Made by a program: the position numbers and the translations under genes. A model generated the notes under the pieces. That model searched no databases. It saw only the letters and a list, made by a program, of their open reading frames with translations, and had not been told where the DNA came from. Positions 8,453 to 16,164 of a stretch of DNA of 64,000 bases are shown one piece after another; within the stretch, counting starts at the first letter, position 1; every line of letters starts with the position of its first letter. The stretch is taken from NCBI RefSeq assembly GCF_008704795.1, contig NZ_CP023690.1, positions 3,048,501 through 3,112,500 of the forward strand, written 5' to 3'. This DNA is from Streptomyces spectabilis. Lineage in GTDB: Bacteria; Actinomycetota; Actinomycetes; Streptomycetales; Streptomycetaceae.

Positions 8453-9274
8453 GTGTTCGGCACCTATCTGATCGGCCTGCGGGCGGGCCTGGCGGCCGCG
8501 CTCGTGGTGGGCGTCCTCCTCGCCTGGCCGGTGCGGGCGGGGCGCCGCGACGCGCTCGCCCCGGTGTGGACCGGCGCCGGCGCCGCGGCCGCGCTCTTCC
8601 TCGGCTTCGGCTGCGCCCTCACCTTCGGCTCGCGGGAGCTGACGCCCGAGGCGCGGGAGGTCCTCGGCGGCTCCCTCTCGGTCCTCACGGCGGCGCTCGT
8701 GACGTGGCTGGTCCTCCGGCTGCGGCACACCGCCCGGCAGGCGCGGGCGGGGCGCGAACAGCCCGGCGCCGCCCAGCGGATGAGCACGGCCGCACTGGCC
8801 GCGACGGCGTTCCTGGCCGTGGGCCGCGAGGGTCTGGAGACGGCCCTGCTCGTCTGGGCCTCCGTCCGCGCGGCGGACGACGGCACGCACGAGCCGCTGC
8901 TCGCCGTGGGCCTCGGCCTGCTCACCGCGGCCGTGCTCGGGCTGCTCTGCTGCCGCGGTCTCCTGCGCGTCGGCCGCGCCGCGTTCTTCGCCGGGACCGG
9001 GGCGCTGCTCCTCGTGGTGGCGGCGGGCGTCCTCGCGCACGGCGTTCGCGCCTTCCAGACGGCGGGGTTCCTCGGCGGCCTGGAGGACAAGGCGTTCGAC
9101 GCCAGCGCGACGGTTCCGCCGGACAGTTGGTACGGCGCCCTTCTGGAGGGCGCCTTCGTCCTGCCGCCGCAGCCGACGGTCCTGCAGGCCGTCGTCTGGT
9201 CGCTGTACCTGGTGCCGGCCCTCGCGCTGTTCCTGACGGCGCCCCCGCGTCCTGGCCCGGCGGGGCCCCGGTAG
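8453..9274 (+). CDS. FTR1-like iron permease family protein with altered first motif
   Basis: 273 residues, about seven hydrophobic helices. FTR1/EfeU permeases have two REGLE motifs whose glutamates take part in iron transfer. The second is present here (VGREGLETALLVWAS, about residue 124), but the first, expected as GLREGLEAAL in helix 1, reads GLRAGLAAAL, so both glutamates are Ala. No EfeO or EfeB gene is adjacent. The GTG start has GGAAGGG upstream. The protein may have altered transport or no iron transport; the fold assignment is firm, the function is not. Confidence 0.8.
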   Translation: MFGTYLIGLRAGLAAALVVGVLLAWPVRAGRRDALAPVWTGAGAAAALFLGFGCALTFGSRELTPEAREVLGGSLSVLTAALVTWLVLRLRHTARQARAGREQPGAAQRMSTAALAATAFLAVGREGLETALLVWASVRAADDGTHEPLLAVGLGLLTAAVLGLLCCRGLLRVGRAAFFAGTGALLLVVAAGVLAHGVRAFQTAGFLGGLEDKAFDASATVPPDSWYGALLEGAFVLPPQPTVLQAVVWSLYLVPALALFLTAPPRPGPAGPR

Positions 9275-9310
9275 GGTTCGGGCCCGGGAACGGGTAGGCG
9301 AAGGGGGCCC

Positions 9311-10285
9311 ATGATCAGGGTGCGCAGGCTCGGGCGGTGCGGTGCCTCGGCGGCAGTGGCACTCGCCCTGGCGATGGCGGCGGGCGGATGCGTGACGGTG
9401 CACGGGGAGCGCGAGGTCGTCCCCACGGCGACGAAGGCCGAGGCCGCCCGCGCCCTCAAGGAGTTCCTGCGCGCGTACAACAAGGCCGACAAGGCCTACG
9501 ACCCCGCCCTGGACGCCGCCCGCGTCACCGGCCCGCTCGGCGCCATCAACCAGGCGGGCCTGAAGGCGCGGCGCGCGCAGAACCCGGACGGCAACGCCCG
9601 GCACGTGCCGCTCAGGTTCACCGACGTCGAGTACGCCGTCCCGAAGAAGGCGGGCTGGCCCCGGTTCTTCGTCGTCAACGCCCTCAGCAACCGCAAGCCG
9701 CACGGCTACCGCTGGCTGATCGTCTTCACCCGCGCGGGCGGGGACCGGCTCTGGCAGGCCACGTATCTGAACCTGGTCCGGCCCGACCGGATCCCGGACC
9801 TGAAGAAGGACGAGGACGGGTTCGCGGAGCCGGTCGCCGTCGACCAGGCCGGTCTCGCCCTCGCGCCGCGGCGCCTCGGCGCGCGGTACACGGCGTTCCT
9901 CAAGTCGGGCGGCGACGCGTTCGCCGCGGGCCCGCACACCACGCAGTGGAAGGCCGCCCGCGACAGGAACGCCAAGCGCCTGGGCCTCGCCGTGCAGTAC
10001 CTGGACGAGCCCCGCGACGCCGGCGCGTTCGCCCCCGTGGGCCTGCGCACCCGCGACGGGGGCGCGCTCGTCTTCTTCTCCACCCACCACTACGAGAAGC
10101 AGACCGCGTCCACGGGCCGCACGGTCGACGTCGAACCGGACGTCAAGGCCCTGATGAAGGGCGAGGCCAAGCAGTCCGTCACCCTGGAACGCGTCTCGAA
10201 CCAGGTCTCCCTGACCCCCAGGGCCAAGGGCGAGATCTCGATACTGGGCCGCATGCAGGGCCTGGTGGGCGCGAAGGGCGAATAG
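9311..10285 (+). CDS. Putative lipoprotein of unknown function
   Basis: 324 residues. A signal sequence ends in MAAGGC, a plausible lipobox, so this is probably anchored outside the membrane. I recognise no enzyme motif. The soluble part is mixed charged/hydrophobic with repeated Lys, Arg and Asp and ends soon after a segment LISTed by content as SILGRMQGLVGAKGE. AGGGGG precedes ATG 9311. It follows the FTR1-like gene by 36 bp on the same strand, so cotranscription is likely, and converges with the next gene only 11 bp away. Confidence 0.8.
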   Translation: MIRVRRLGRCGASAAVALALAMAAGGCVTVHGEREVVPTATKAEAARALKEFLRAYNKADKAYDPALDAARVTGPLGAINQAGLKARRAQNPDGNARHVPLRFTDVEYAVPKKAGWPRFFVVNALSNRKPHGYRWLIVFTRAGGDRLWQATYLNLVRPDRIPDLKKDEDGFAEPVAVDQAGLALAPRRLGARYTAFLKSGGDAFAAGPHTTQWKAARDRNAKRLGLAVQYLDEPRDAGAFAPVGLRTRDGGALVFFSTHHYEKQTASTGRTVDVEPDVKALMKGEAKQSVTLERVSNQVSLTPRAKGEISILGRMQGLVGAKGE

Positions 10286-10296
10286 CCCTCGGCGGC

Positions 10297-11043
10297 TCAG
10301 CCCCGCAGGGGCCAGGCGGCCACGTCGCCCTGCGGCTCCCCCGCGTACCGGGCGCATTCGTCGGTGAGGGTCTCCAGCAGGGTCAGCGGGTCGGGCAGCG
10401 GGAACTCCGGCCCCCGCACCCAGGTGACCGCGAGGTCACCGGGCAGCCGCGCGGGCGGCACGAGCACATAGGACCCGCGGCAGTGCCACCGCAGCCCCGG
10501 ATGCTCGTCCATCGTCTCCGGATGGCAGTCCAGCTCGCAGGGCCACCACTCGTCCTCGTCCTCCGGTGTCCCCCGCGTCGCGGTGAAGAAGAGCAGCCGG
10601 CCCTGTCCGTGCGCGCCCTCGGACTCGGCGACGGGCCCGACGTCGATCCCGTCGGCGAGCAGCCGCGCGAGGGCGGCGTGCCCGGCGTCAAGGGGCACGT
10701 CGAGTACGTCGTGCACCATGCCGGTCGCGGTGATGAAGTTGGCCCCCGGCTGGTGCCGCGCCCAGCGCTCGATCTGTGCGCGGTCGGTGGTGGACTGGGT
10801 CTGCCAGGCGAAGGAGACGGGGTGCCGGGCGGGCGTGGGACAGCCGATGCGGTCGCAGGAACAGCGGTAGCCGGCGGGGTGCGCGGCCGGGGCGAGCGGC
10901 AGTCCCGCGGCGGCGACGGCGAGCAGCAGGTCCTCACGGCGCGCGGCCTCGGCGTCGCCGTCCGCGCCCGCACGTGCCCGTCGGCGGAGCCATTGGGAGA
11001 TCCTGCCCTGCGCGCCGGACGTCCGGCCGAACTCTGCGCCCAT
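10297..11043 (-). CDS. Prim-Pol-like (bifunctional DNA primase/polymerase) domain protein
   Basis: 248 residues. Residues 35-130 resemble the N-terminal Prim-Pol domain of actinobacteria: LLLAVAAAGLPLAPAAHPAGYRCSCDRIGCPTPARHPVSFAWQTQST followed by RWARHQPGANFITATG in separate blocks. CxCxxxxC and the following His suggest a small metal site. There is no helicase part. Such short stand-alone proteins are common in Streptomyces and their role is unknown. Polymerase acidic residues are not clear to me, so activity should not be assumed. GAGGGG lies 5 nt before the ATG. Confidence 0.75.
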   Translation of the reverse strand: MGAEFGRTSGAQGRISQWLRRRARAGADGDAEAARREDLLLAVAAAGLPLAPAAHPAGYRCSCDRIGCPTPARHPVSFAWQTQSTTDRAQIERWARHQPGANFITATGMVHDVLDVPLDAGHAALARLLADGIDVGPVAESEGAHGQGRLLFFTATRGTPEDEDEWWPCELDCHPETMDEHPGLRWHCRGSYVLVPPARLPGDLAVTWVRGPEFPLPDPLTLLETLTDECARYAGEPQGDVAAWPLRG

Positions 11044-11213
11044 CTATCCCCTCACCTCGCCGTCGTGCGGAACAGCATGACCTATGGTCCCACCATCCTG
11101 CTCCTCGGGTGGCCGTAGCCCACATCCGGGGTAGCTGGGGTGATGCAAGGCGGGGGGTGACATAGCGCGTCATTACGGGCTAAGGAGCGATTTCCACTCC
11201 TACGGTGGTCGCC

Positions 11214-12092
11214 ATGGTCACACGGACTGTGCTGTCACTTTCGGGCGTCACCGCCCTCGCCCTCACCGGGCCCACCGCCTTCCTGGCCCCGCTGGAGTGG
11301 GGCGGCGGCCCGCTCACGGTCGACGCGCTGCCGCCGTTCGTCTACACCGCGCACCGGGGCGGCGCCCTGGAGGTGCCGGAGAACAGCATGTCGGGCCTGA
11401 TGACGGCGTTCGAGCGGGGCACGGCGCAGGTCATCGACGCCGATACGCGGATGCTGGCCGACGGCACCCTCGTGGTCCTGCACGACGCGACCCTGGACCG
11501 CACGACGTACGCGACGGGTCCGGTGAACCTGCTGACCGCCCGCGAGTGGCAGCACGTGCTGCTGCGGCCGCAGCGGCACGTGCCGGGCTTCTGGCGGATC
11601 GAGCGGCCGCCGACGGTGGCGGAGGTCCTCGACCGGTTCGGCGGACGGGTCATGCTGATGCTGGAGGCGAAGGACCCGGAGAGCCTGAACCGGCTGAGCG
11701 CGCTGATCCACGCGCGCGGCCTCGCCCGCTCGGTGTTCGTGAACTCCAACAAGCCCTGGGTGGCCCGGCGCGCGCACCACCTGGGCCTGCTCGCGCAGCT
11801 GTGGCGGTCGAAGCAGCAGATGCGCACGGACCGCCCGGAGCGCTGGTCGTCGTTCGTCGACGTCCTCGACGTGGACTACAAGGCGCGCGACGAGGATCTG
11901 CGGCGGGCGGTGAACTCCGGCGTCCGGCGGGTGTGGGCGCACACGGTGACCACGCCCGCGCAGCGCGACCGGGTGCTCCGGCTCGGCTGCAACGGCGTGA
12001 TCACGGACGCCCCTGGCCTGCTGACGCGGACGCCGGTCAAGGGCGGCAAGAAGGCCGCGCGGCGCCCGCTGGGGCCGCTCAACCGGCGGTGA
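11214..12092 (+). CDS. Glycerophosphodiester phosphodiesterase family protein, exported or anchored
   Basis: 292 residues. A hydrophobic N-terminus (LSLSGVTALALTGPTAFL) could be a signal peptide or anchor. The catalytic start of the GDPD barrel is clear: YTAHRGG, then PENSMSG, DADTRMLADGTLVVLHDATLDRTT. GDPDs hydrolyse glycerophosphodiesters to glycerol-3-phosphate and an alcohol. The metal-ligand pair usually written E-x-D is D-A-D here, a conservative change. ATG 11214 is preferred; in-frame GTG 11205 is equally possible, since neither has a well-spaced ribosome binding site. Confidence 0.85.
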   Translation: MVTRTVLSLSGVTALALTGPTAFLAPLEWGGGPLTVDALPPFVYTAHRGGALEVPENSMSGLMTAFERGTAQVIDADTRMLADGTLVVLHDATLDRTTYATGPVNLLTAREWQHVLLRPQRHVPGFWRIERPPTVAEVLDRFGGRVMLMLEAKDPESLNRLSALIHARGLARSVFVNSNKPWVARRAHHLGLLAQLWRSKQQMRTDRPERWSSFVDVLDVDYKARDEDLRRAVNSGVRRVWAHTVTTPAQRDRVLRLGCNGVITDAPGLLTRTPVKGGKKAARRPLGPLNRR

Positions 12093-12113
12093 TCCGCGCC
12101 GCCCCGCGGCGGG

Positions 12114-12746
12114 TCAGCGGGGCGCGATGCCGTACAGGGCGTACTCGACGAGCGTGTCGGCGTACGCGTGGGTGAGCGGTCCCGTGCGCTGCATCCAGCG
12201 CTGGGCGAGCGGGCCCGTCCACAGTTCGAGGGCGATGCGCGGGTCGACGTGCGCGGCGATCTCGCCGCGGTCCTGGCTCCGGCGCAGGCGCTTCACGTAG
12301 TGCTGGAGCTGGGGTTCGAGGAGCCTCTCGACGAACTCGGTGCCGAGCTCCTGGTTGACGACGCCCTCGGCGGCGAGCGCGCGGGCCGGGGCGTCGAACT
12401 TGGGGTCGGTCATCTCGTCGACGGTGGCCCGCAGCACGTACTTGAGGTCGGCTTCCAGATCACCGGTGTCCGGGATGTCGGTGGCGGGCTCCGCGAGCCC
12501 GGCCTCCTCGCTGAGCTGGGCGTTGGCCTGCTCGGCGAGGTCGAGGAAGGCGTCGAGCAGGACGGCGCTCTTGGAGGGCCACCAGCGGTAGATGGTCTGC
12601 TTGCCGACGCCCGCGCGGGCGGCGATCGCCTCGATGGTCATCTTGCCGTAGCCGACCTCGCCGACCAGGGCGAGAGCGGCGTCGTAGATCGCGCGGCGCG
12701 AACGCTCGCTGCGGCGCGTGGAGTCTGGTGCGGTCTTCTGGGCCAT
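12114..12746 (-). CDS. TetR/AcrR family transcriptional regulator
   Basis: 210 residues. The N-terminal HTH is complete (RRAIYDAALALVGEVGYGKMTIE, then AARAGVGKQTIYRWWPSK) and is followed by an all-helical ligand domain ending AYADTLVEYALYGIAPR. It is transcribed divergently from the small gene at 12926. The 180-bp gap carries three copies of one inverted repeat (12768-12786, 12816-12834, 12851-12869), which very likely are its operators. It should therefore repress itself and the divergent gene. The ligand is unknown. Confidence 0.92.
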   Translation of the reverse strand: MAQKTAPDSTRRSERSRRAIYDAALALVGEVGYGKMTIEAIAARAGVGKQTIYRWWPSKSAVLLDAFLDLAEQANAQLSEEAGLAEPATDIPDTGDLEADLKYVLRATVDEMTDPKFDAPARALAAEGVVNQELGTEFVERLLEPQLQHYVKRLRRSQDRGEIAAHVDPRIALELWTGPLAQRWMQRTGPLTHAYADTLVEYALYGIAPR

Positions 12747-12767
12747 GCCGTCGAATGTAGCAGCGCC

Positions 12768-12786
12768 GCGAGACGCCGCGTCTCAC
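12768..12786. promoter_or_regulatory. TetR operator copy 1
   Basis: GCGAGACG-CCG-CGTCTCAC, an inverted repeat with a 3-bp spacer and one arm mismatch, 22 bp upstream of the TetR start. It shares arms and spacing with two further copies in the same gap. Confidence 0.75.
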
Positions 12787-12815
12787 CAGTGGCGGCGACA
12801 CCGTAAATCCCCTCG

Positions 12816-12834
12816 ACAAGACGGAGCGTCTCGT
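12816..12834. promoter_or_regulatory. TetR operator copy 2
   Basis: ACAAGACG-GAG-CGTCTCGT keeps the AGACG-N3-CGTCT core of the other copies. Its left outer arm is weaker. Confidence 0.65.
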
Positions 12835-12850
12835 CTACTGTCGACGTATG

Positions 12851-12869
12851 GCGAGACGCAACGTCTCGC
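12851..12869. promoter_or_regulatory. TetR operator copy 3
   Basis: GCGAGACG-CAA-CGTCTCGC is a perfect 8-bp inverted repeat, 57 bp upstream of the small gene at 12926. It is the best of the three sites. Confidence 0.8.
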
Positions 12870-12925
12870 GGATTGCCGGTGTGACATCGGCAACGACCAC
12901 TTCGAGGACTCACGGAGGTACGACC

Positions 12926-13105
12926 ATGACGCGAAGCGGATCCGGAATGCTCGGCGTCGGCGGCACCCGCAGCAATCTGTCGCGCAAGGCGCTGCGCGGC
13001 GGCAGGGGCGCGGGCCGTGTCGGCGGCGGGCTCAGCCCCCAGGAGCAGAAGCGTGAGCTGCTGCGGAAGCTCCAGGAGGGCCGGGCGGCGAACAACGGCT
13101 CATGA
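12926..13105 (+). CDS. Small basic protein, DUF6243-like
   Basis: 59 residues starting MTRSGSGMLGVGGTR, with NLSRKALRGG, a Gly/Arg-rich middle and a helical end (QEQKRELLRKLQEG). I recall this pattern from the DUF6243 family of streptomycetes, whose role is unknown. GGAGG at 12914-12918 precedes ATG 12926; a longer in-frame start at 12848 would overlap operator copy 3 and is rejected. The three operators upstream suggest control by the neighbouring TetR protein. Confidence 0.75.
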   Translation: MTRSGSGMLGVGGTRSNLSRKALRGGRGAGRVGGGLSPQEQKRELLRKLQEGRAANNGS

Positions 13106-13157
13106 CGCCGGATGCCCCCGCGAACGAAAGGCTCCTGACCCCCGGAACCTCCGGTTC

Positions 13158-13259
13158 ATGAGCAATTTCCCGTCCACACCACAGTTCGAGCCACCCAGAT
13201 CACTGCGCGAAGGCTTCTCAGACCGCACCATGGGCAGCAATAGCCCCTGCGGTTCGTGA
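13158..13259 (+). CDS. Possible 33-codon leader ORF upstream of ddaH
   Basis: ATG 13158 opens a 33-residue frame (MSNFPSTPQFEPPRSLREGF, then 13 more) whose TGA at 13257-13259 falls inside the ribosome binding region of ddaH (GAGGAG, 13258-13263). It also runs through the left arm of the hairpin described at 13208-13269. Only a weak GGA precedes it and I know no homologue. A translated leader that opens the hairpin is a reasonable but unproven idea. Confidence 0.3.
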   Translation: MSNFPSTPQFEPPRSLREGFSDRTMGSNSPCGS

Positions 13260-13269
13260 GGAGCCTTCG
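13208..13269 (+). promoter_or_regulatory. Leader hairpin sequestering the ddaH ribosome binding site
   Basis: CGAAGGCTTCT (13208-13218) pairs with AGGAGCCTTCG (13259-13269) over 11 bp including one U-G pair. Inside it ACCGCA/TGCGGT and GGGC/GCCC stack further. The right arm holds most of the GAGGAG ribosome binding site, and the TTG start at 13270 is the next base. The pairing is seen; translational control is inferred. Confidence 0.6.
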
Positions 13270-14097
13270 TTGCGTCAAGCTGCCCGGCGCGCCACACCCC
13301 GGCGCTACCTGATGTGCCCACCGGCGCACTTCAAGGTCACGTACTCCATCAATCCGTGGATGGACCCCGCCAAACCCGTCGACGTCCCGCTGGCCATCGC
13401 CCAGTGGGAGGACCTGCGCGACCGCTACCGCGCGCTCGGCCACACCGTCGAGGAGCTCGAACCCCGCCCCGACCTGCCGGACATGGTCTTCGCGGCCAAC
13501 GGCGCCACCGTCGTCGACGGCCGGGTCCTGGGCGCCAGCTTCGCCTACCCCGAGCGGCAGGCGGAGGCGGCGGCCCATCTGGAATGGTTCCGTGCGCACG
13601 GCTTCGAGCACGTGCACGAGCCGACCCACATCAACGAGGGCGAGGGCGACTTCGCCGTCACGTCCTCGTACGTCCTCGCGGGCCGCGGCTTCCGCGCCAG
13701 CCCGCTGTCGCACGGCGAGGCCCAGGAGGTCTTCGGCCGCCCGGTGATCGGCCTGGACCTGATCGATCCGCGCTACTACCACCTGGACACCGCACTCGCG
13801 GTCCTGGACGACACGACGGACGACGTCATGTACTACCCGGGCGCGTTCTCGCCGGGCAGCCAGGCCGTGCTGAAGCGGCTGTTCCCCGACGCACTGATCG
13901 CCGAGGAGGCGGACGCCGAGGCGCTCGGCCTCAACGCCGTCTCCGACGGCCTGCACGTGCTGCTGCCGCAGGCGGCGACCGGGCTCTTCCAGCCGCTGCG
14001 CGACCGTGGCTACGAGCCGATCGGCATGGACCTCGGCGAACTGCTCAAGGGCGGCGGCAGCGTGAAGTGCTGCACCCAGGAGCTGCGGACGCGCTGA
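13270..14097 (+). CDS. ddaH: Dimethylargininase (amidinotransferase superfamily)
   Basis: 275 residues. DDAH converts N-omega-methylated arginines to citrulline and methylamines in the cytoplasm. Visible motifs are RRYLMCPPAHF, NPWMDP, MVFAANGA, NEGEGDF, a histidine in RYYHLDTALAVLDD and the C-terminal nucleophile Cys in GGSVKCCTQELR. TTG 13270 is used because GAGGAG lies 7 nt upstream and homologues have residues before MCPP; ATG 13312 would clip the first strand. Arginine deiminase-like or ornithine-pathway amidinohydrolases are close relatives, so the substrate is probable rather than certain. Confidence 0.88.
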   Translation: MRQAARRATPRRYLMCPPAHFKVTYSINPWMDPAKPVDVPLAIAQWEDLRDRYRALGHTVEELEPRPDLPDMVFAANGATVVDGRVLGASFAYPERQAEAAAHLEWFRAHGFEHVHEPTHINEGEGDFAVTSSYVLAGRGFRASPLSHGEAQEVFGRPVIGLDLIDPRYYHLDTALAVLDDTTDDVMYYPGAFSPGSQAVLKRLFPDALIAEEADAEALGLNAVSDGLHVLLPQAATGLFQPLRDRGYEPIGMDLGELLKGGGSVKCCTQELRTR

Positions 14098-14109
14098 GCG
14101 CCCGTACCC

Positions 14110-14135
14110 GTGCGGGCGGCCGGAGCCGCCCGCAC
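14110..14135. terminator. Bidirectional terminator between convergent genes
   Basis: GTGCGGGCGGC-CGGA-GCCGCCCGCAC, a perfect 11-bp stem with a tetraloop, sits between the ddaH stop and the stop of the convergent glycosidase gene. Confidence 0.75.
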
Positions 14136-14143
14136 TCCTCCGT

Positions 14144-16093
14144 TCAGGAACCCAGGTCCGCCGGGCACAGGCGGCGCGGTCGGTCGTCGGTGCGCAGCTT
14201 CGCGTCGACGCAGCCGCCCGGGAGCCCGGCGCGGGCCTTCGTGCCGAAGTTGGCGGTGACGGTCAGGGTGCCGTCGCCGAAGACCGTGCGCTGGACGGCG
14301 CGGTCGCCGGTCAGCCACCGGAACGACGTGAGCGGCTCGGCCCCGGCCGCCTGGTGCAGGGGTGCGAAGTAGCGCTGGAGCGCGGCCAGTTCCTTTCCGT
14401 GCCGGGTCAGCGCGGGCCCGTCGAGCACGTAGTTGAGCGGCCGGTCGTACAGCATCGCGAGCAGCGCGCGCCGCGTCTTCTCGGCGGGCAGCTTCTCGTA
14501 CGACAGCTCCCAGCGCTCGGCGCTGACGGTCGCGTCGTGCAGGGCTGTCCCGTACAACGGGACGCGGTAGCGCGGCGCGTACATGGCAGTGGAGAGGCCC
14601 GCGGGCAGGCGCACCGGCTTGAAGAACGCCTTCGGGGCGTTCTCCGGGTAGTAGCCGCCCCATTCCTCCCGGTCCTTCTGGAGTGTCCACAGGCCGTCGG
14701 CGACGGGGGTCGCGCTGCCGTGGTCGAAGGCGAGGGCCCGGTTGGCCCAGGCCTGGGCGGTCTCGGAGCCGAGGACGAGGCCGGAGGCGGTGATGCGGCG
14801 CATGCGCGCGAGGCGGTGGGCGCGGTCCTGGGCCTTGGTCATCGGATGGTCCGCGGAGTGGTCGCGGAACAGCTCGCCGGTGGCGTCCACGTCGAGGAAG
14901 TAGCTGTCGGCGCCGTTGCGGACCATCGCGCGGGTGCGGTCGGCCAGGTAGTGGCGGGCGGGCTCGGCACGCTCGAAGGCGGCGGAGCTCAAGTAGCAGC
15001 CCCGGCCGCCGAATCCGGTGTGCGGGGTGCCGTCGGCGTCGCGGACGCAGAAGTCCGGGTAGATCCGGCCGGGCCAGACGGAGGTGGGGCTGTCGGCGGT
15101 CTTCGGGTCCTGCCCGTTGGCGAAGGTGTCGTACGGGCCCACGAGGTAGCCGGCGTCCTTCGCCGCGGCGACCGCCTTCTCGTCCATGGGGCCGGGCCCC
15201 GCGTCGTACCCGAGCCACATGCGGTCGACGCCCAGCGCGCGCAGCCGCCGCACCCCGGCGGCGGTGCGGGCCTCGCCCCACAGATAGGCGTGGAAGGCGC
15301 CGAGGAGCTTCCGGACCGCGGGGTTCTGCCGGAACTTCGCGCGCAGGCTGCCGAGTCGGCCGCGTTCGGCGAGGTAGGCGCGGTAGTCGGCGGCGGGGGC
15401 GACCGGGTTACCGTCGGTCAGGGCGAGCGTGACGGTGTACGCGCGGGTGCCATCGGCGCGGCGGAACGCGTGCCGGGCGGTGGTGCGCAGCCGCCCGCGG
15501 TCCTTCGTGAAGGCCAGCGAGGTGCCGATGTCGGTCGGGGTGAGGTAGCTGACGCCGTGCCGCCCCGCGGAGTACCCCCACAGCGGCAGCGTGAGGTCGG
15601 CGCCCACGTCGACGCTCGTGCCCGCGAGGCGGCCGTCCCCCGAGGTCCAGAAGGGGTCGGCCACGGGGATGTCGAGCCCTTCGCCGCGCGGGAGTTGCAG
15701 GCTCGCGGCGGCCGGGGCGCCGACGCCCGTCACGGGCCAGCGCAGCGTGGTGTCGCGGCGGGCGGCGAAGCTCAGGGCGAGGCGGCCGTGGTCGGCCCGG
15801 GCGGTGACGTCGAGGCCGCGCTCGGGGTAACTCCAGCGGACCCGGCCGCCGTTGAGCCGCCGTACGGGTCCCGGCGCGCCGAGCGGTGTCGCGGCGGCGG
15901 CCGACAGGAGCCGGTCGTGGCCGCCCCGGGTGCGGGCGCGCACGGCGAGCGTGGCGGTGTCCACGACGGCGGTGCCGCCGCGGACGGCCAGTTCGACCCG
16001 GGTGCCGGAGGCCCGCTCCGGGGCGGCCGCGGCGGGGGCGCTCCCGGCGGCGAGGGCCAGGGCGAGCCCGAGGGCTGTGATCTTGATGGACAT
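14144..16093 (-). CDS. Secreted glycoside hydrolase-like protein
   Basis: 649 residues. The signal peptide is MSIKITALGLALALAAGSAP plus AAAAP. The N-terminal half is a beta-rich sandwich; the C-terminal half looks like a TIM barrel: GVDRMWLGYDAG, GYLVGPYDTFANGQ, then NGADSYFLDVDATGEL with a likely nucleophile Asp, and GLVLGSETAQAW with a possible acid/base Glu. A small beta domain ends the protein. The layout resembles GH-clan enzymes of the GH101/GH129 or DUF5696 type, which cleave alpha-linked sugars, but I cannot fix the family or substrate. The frame stays open far upstream, so ATG 16093 was chosen by the signal peptide. Confidence 0.75.
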   Translation of the reverse strand: MSIKITALGLALALAAGSAPAAAAPERASGTRVELAVRGGTAVVDTATLAVRARTRGGHDRLLSAAAATPLGAPGPVRRLNGGRVRWSYPERGLDVTARADHGRLALSFAARRDTTLRWPVTGVGAPAAASLQLPRGEGLDIPVADPFWTSGDGRLAGTSVDVGADLTLPLWGYSAGRHGVSYLTPTDIGTSLAFTKDRGRLRTTARHAFRRADGTRAYTVTLALTDGNPVAPAADYRAYLAERGRLGSLRAKFRQNPAVRKLLGAFHAYLWGEARTAAGVRRLRALGVDRMWLGYDAGPGPMDEKAVAAAKDAGYLVGPYDTFANGQDPKTADSPTSVWPGRIYPDFCVRDADGTPHTGFGGRGCYLSSAAFERAEPARHYLADRTRAMVRNGADSYFLDVDATGELFRDHSADHPMTKAQDRAHRLARMRRITASGLVLGSETAQAWANRALAFDHGSATPVADGLWTLQKDREEWGGYYPENAPKAFFKPVRLPAGLSTAMYAPRYRVPLYGTALHDATVSAERWELSYEKLPAEKTRRALLAMLYDRPLNYVLDGPALTRHGKELAALQRYFAPLHQAAGAEPLTSFRWLTGDRAVQRTVFGDGTLTVTANFGTKARAGLPGGCVDAKLRTDDRPRRLCPADLGS

Positions 16094-16164
16094 GGTGACG
16101 TGGATAGTCACCGGTCTTAAGGACTTCCTAAGAAGTCCCTCCCGGCCCCCGGTCGCAGACCCGT

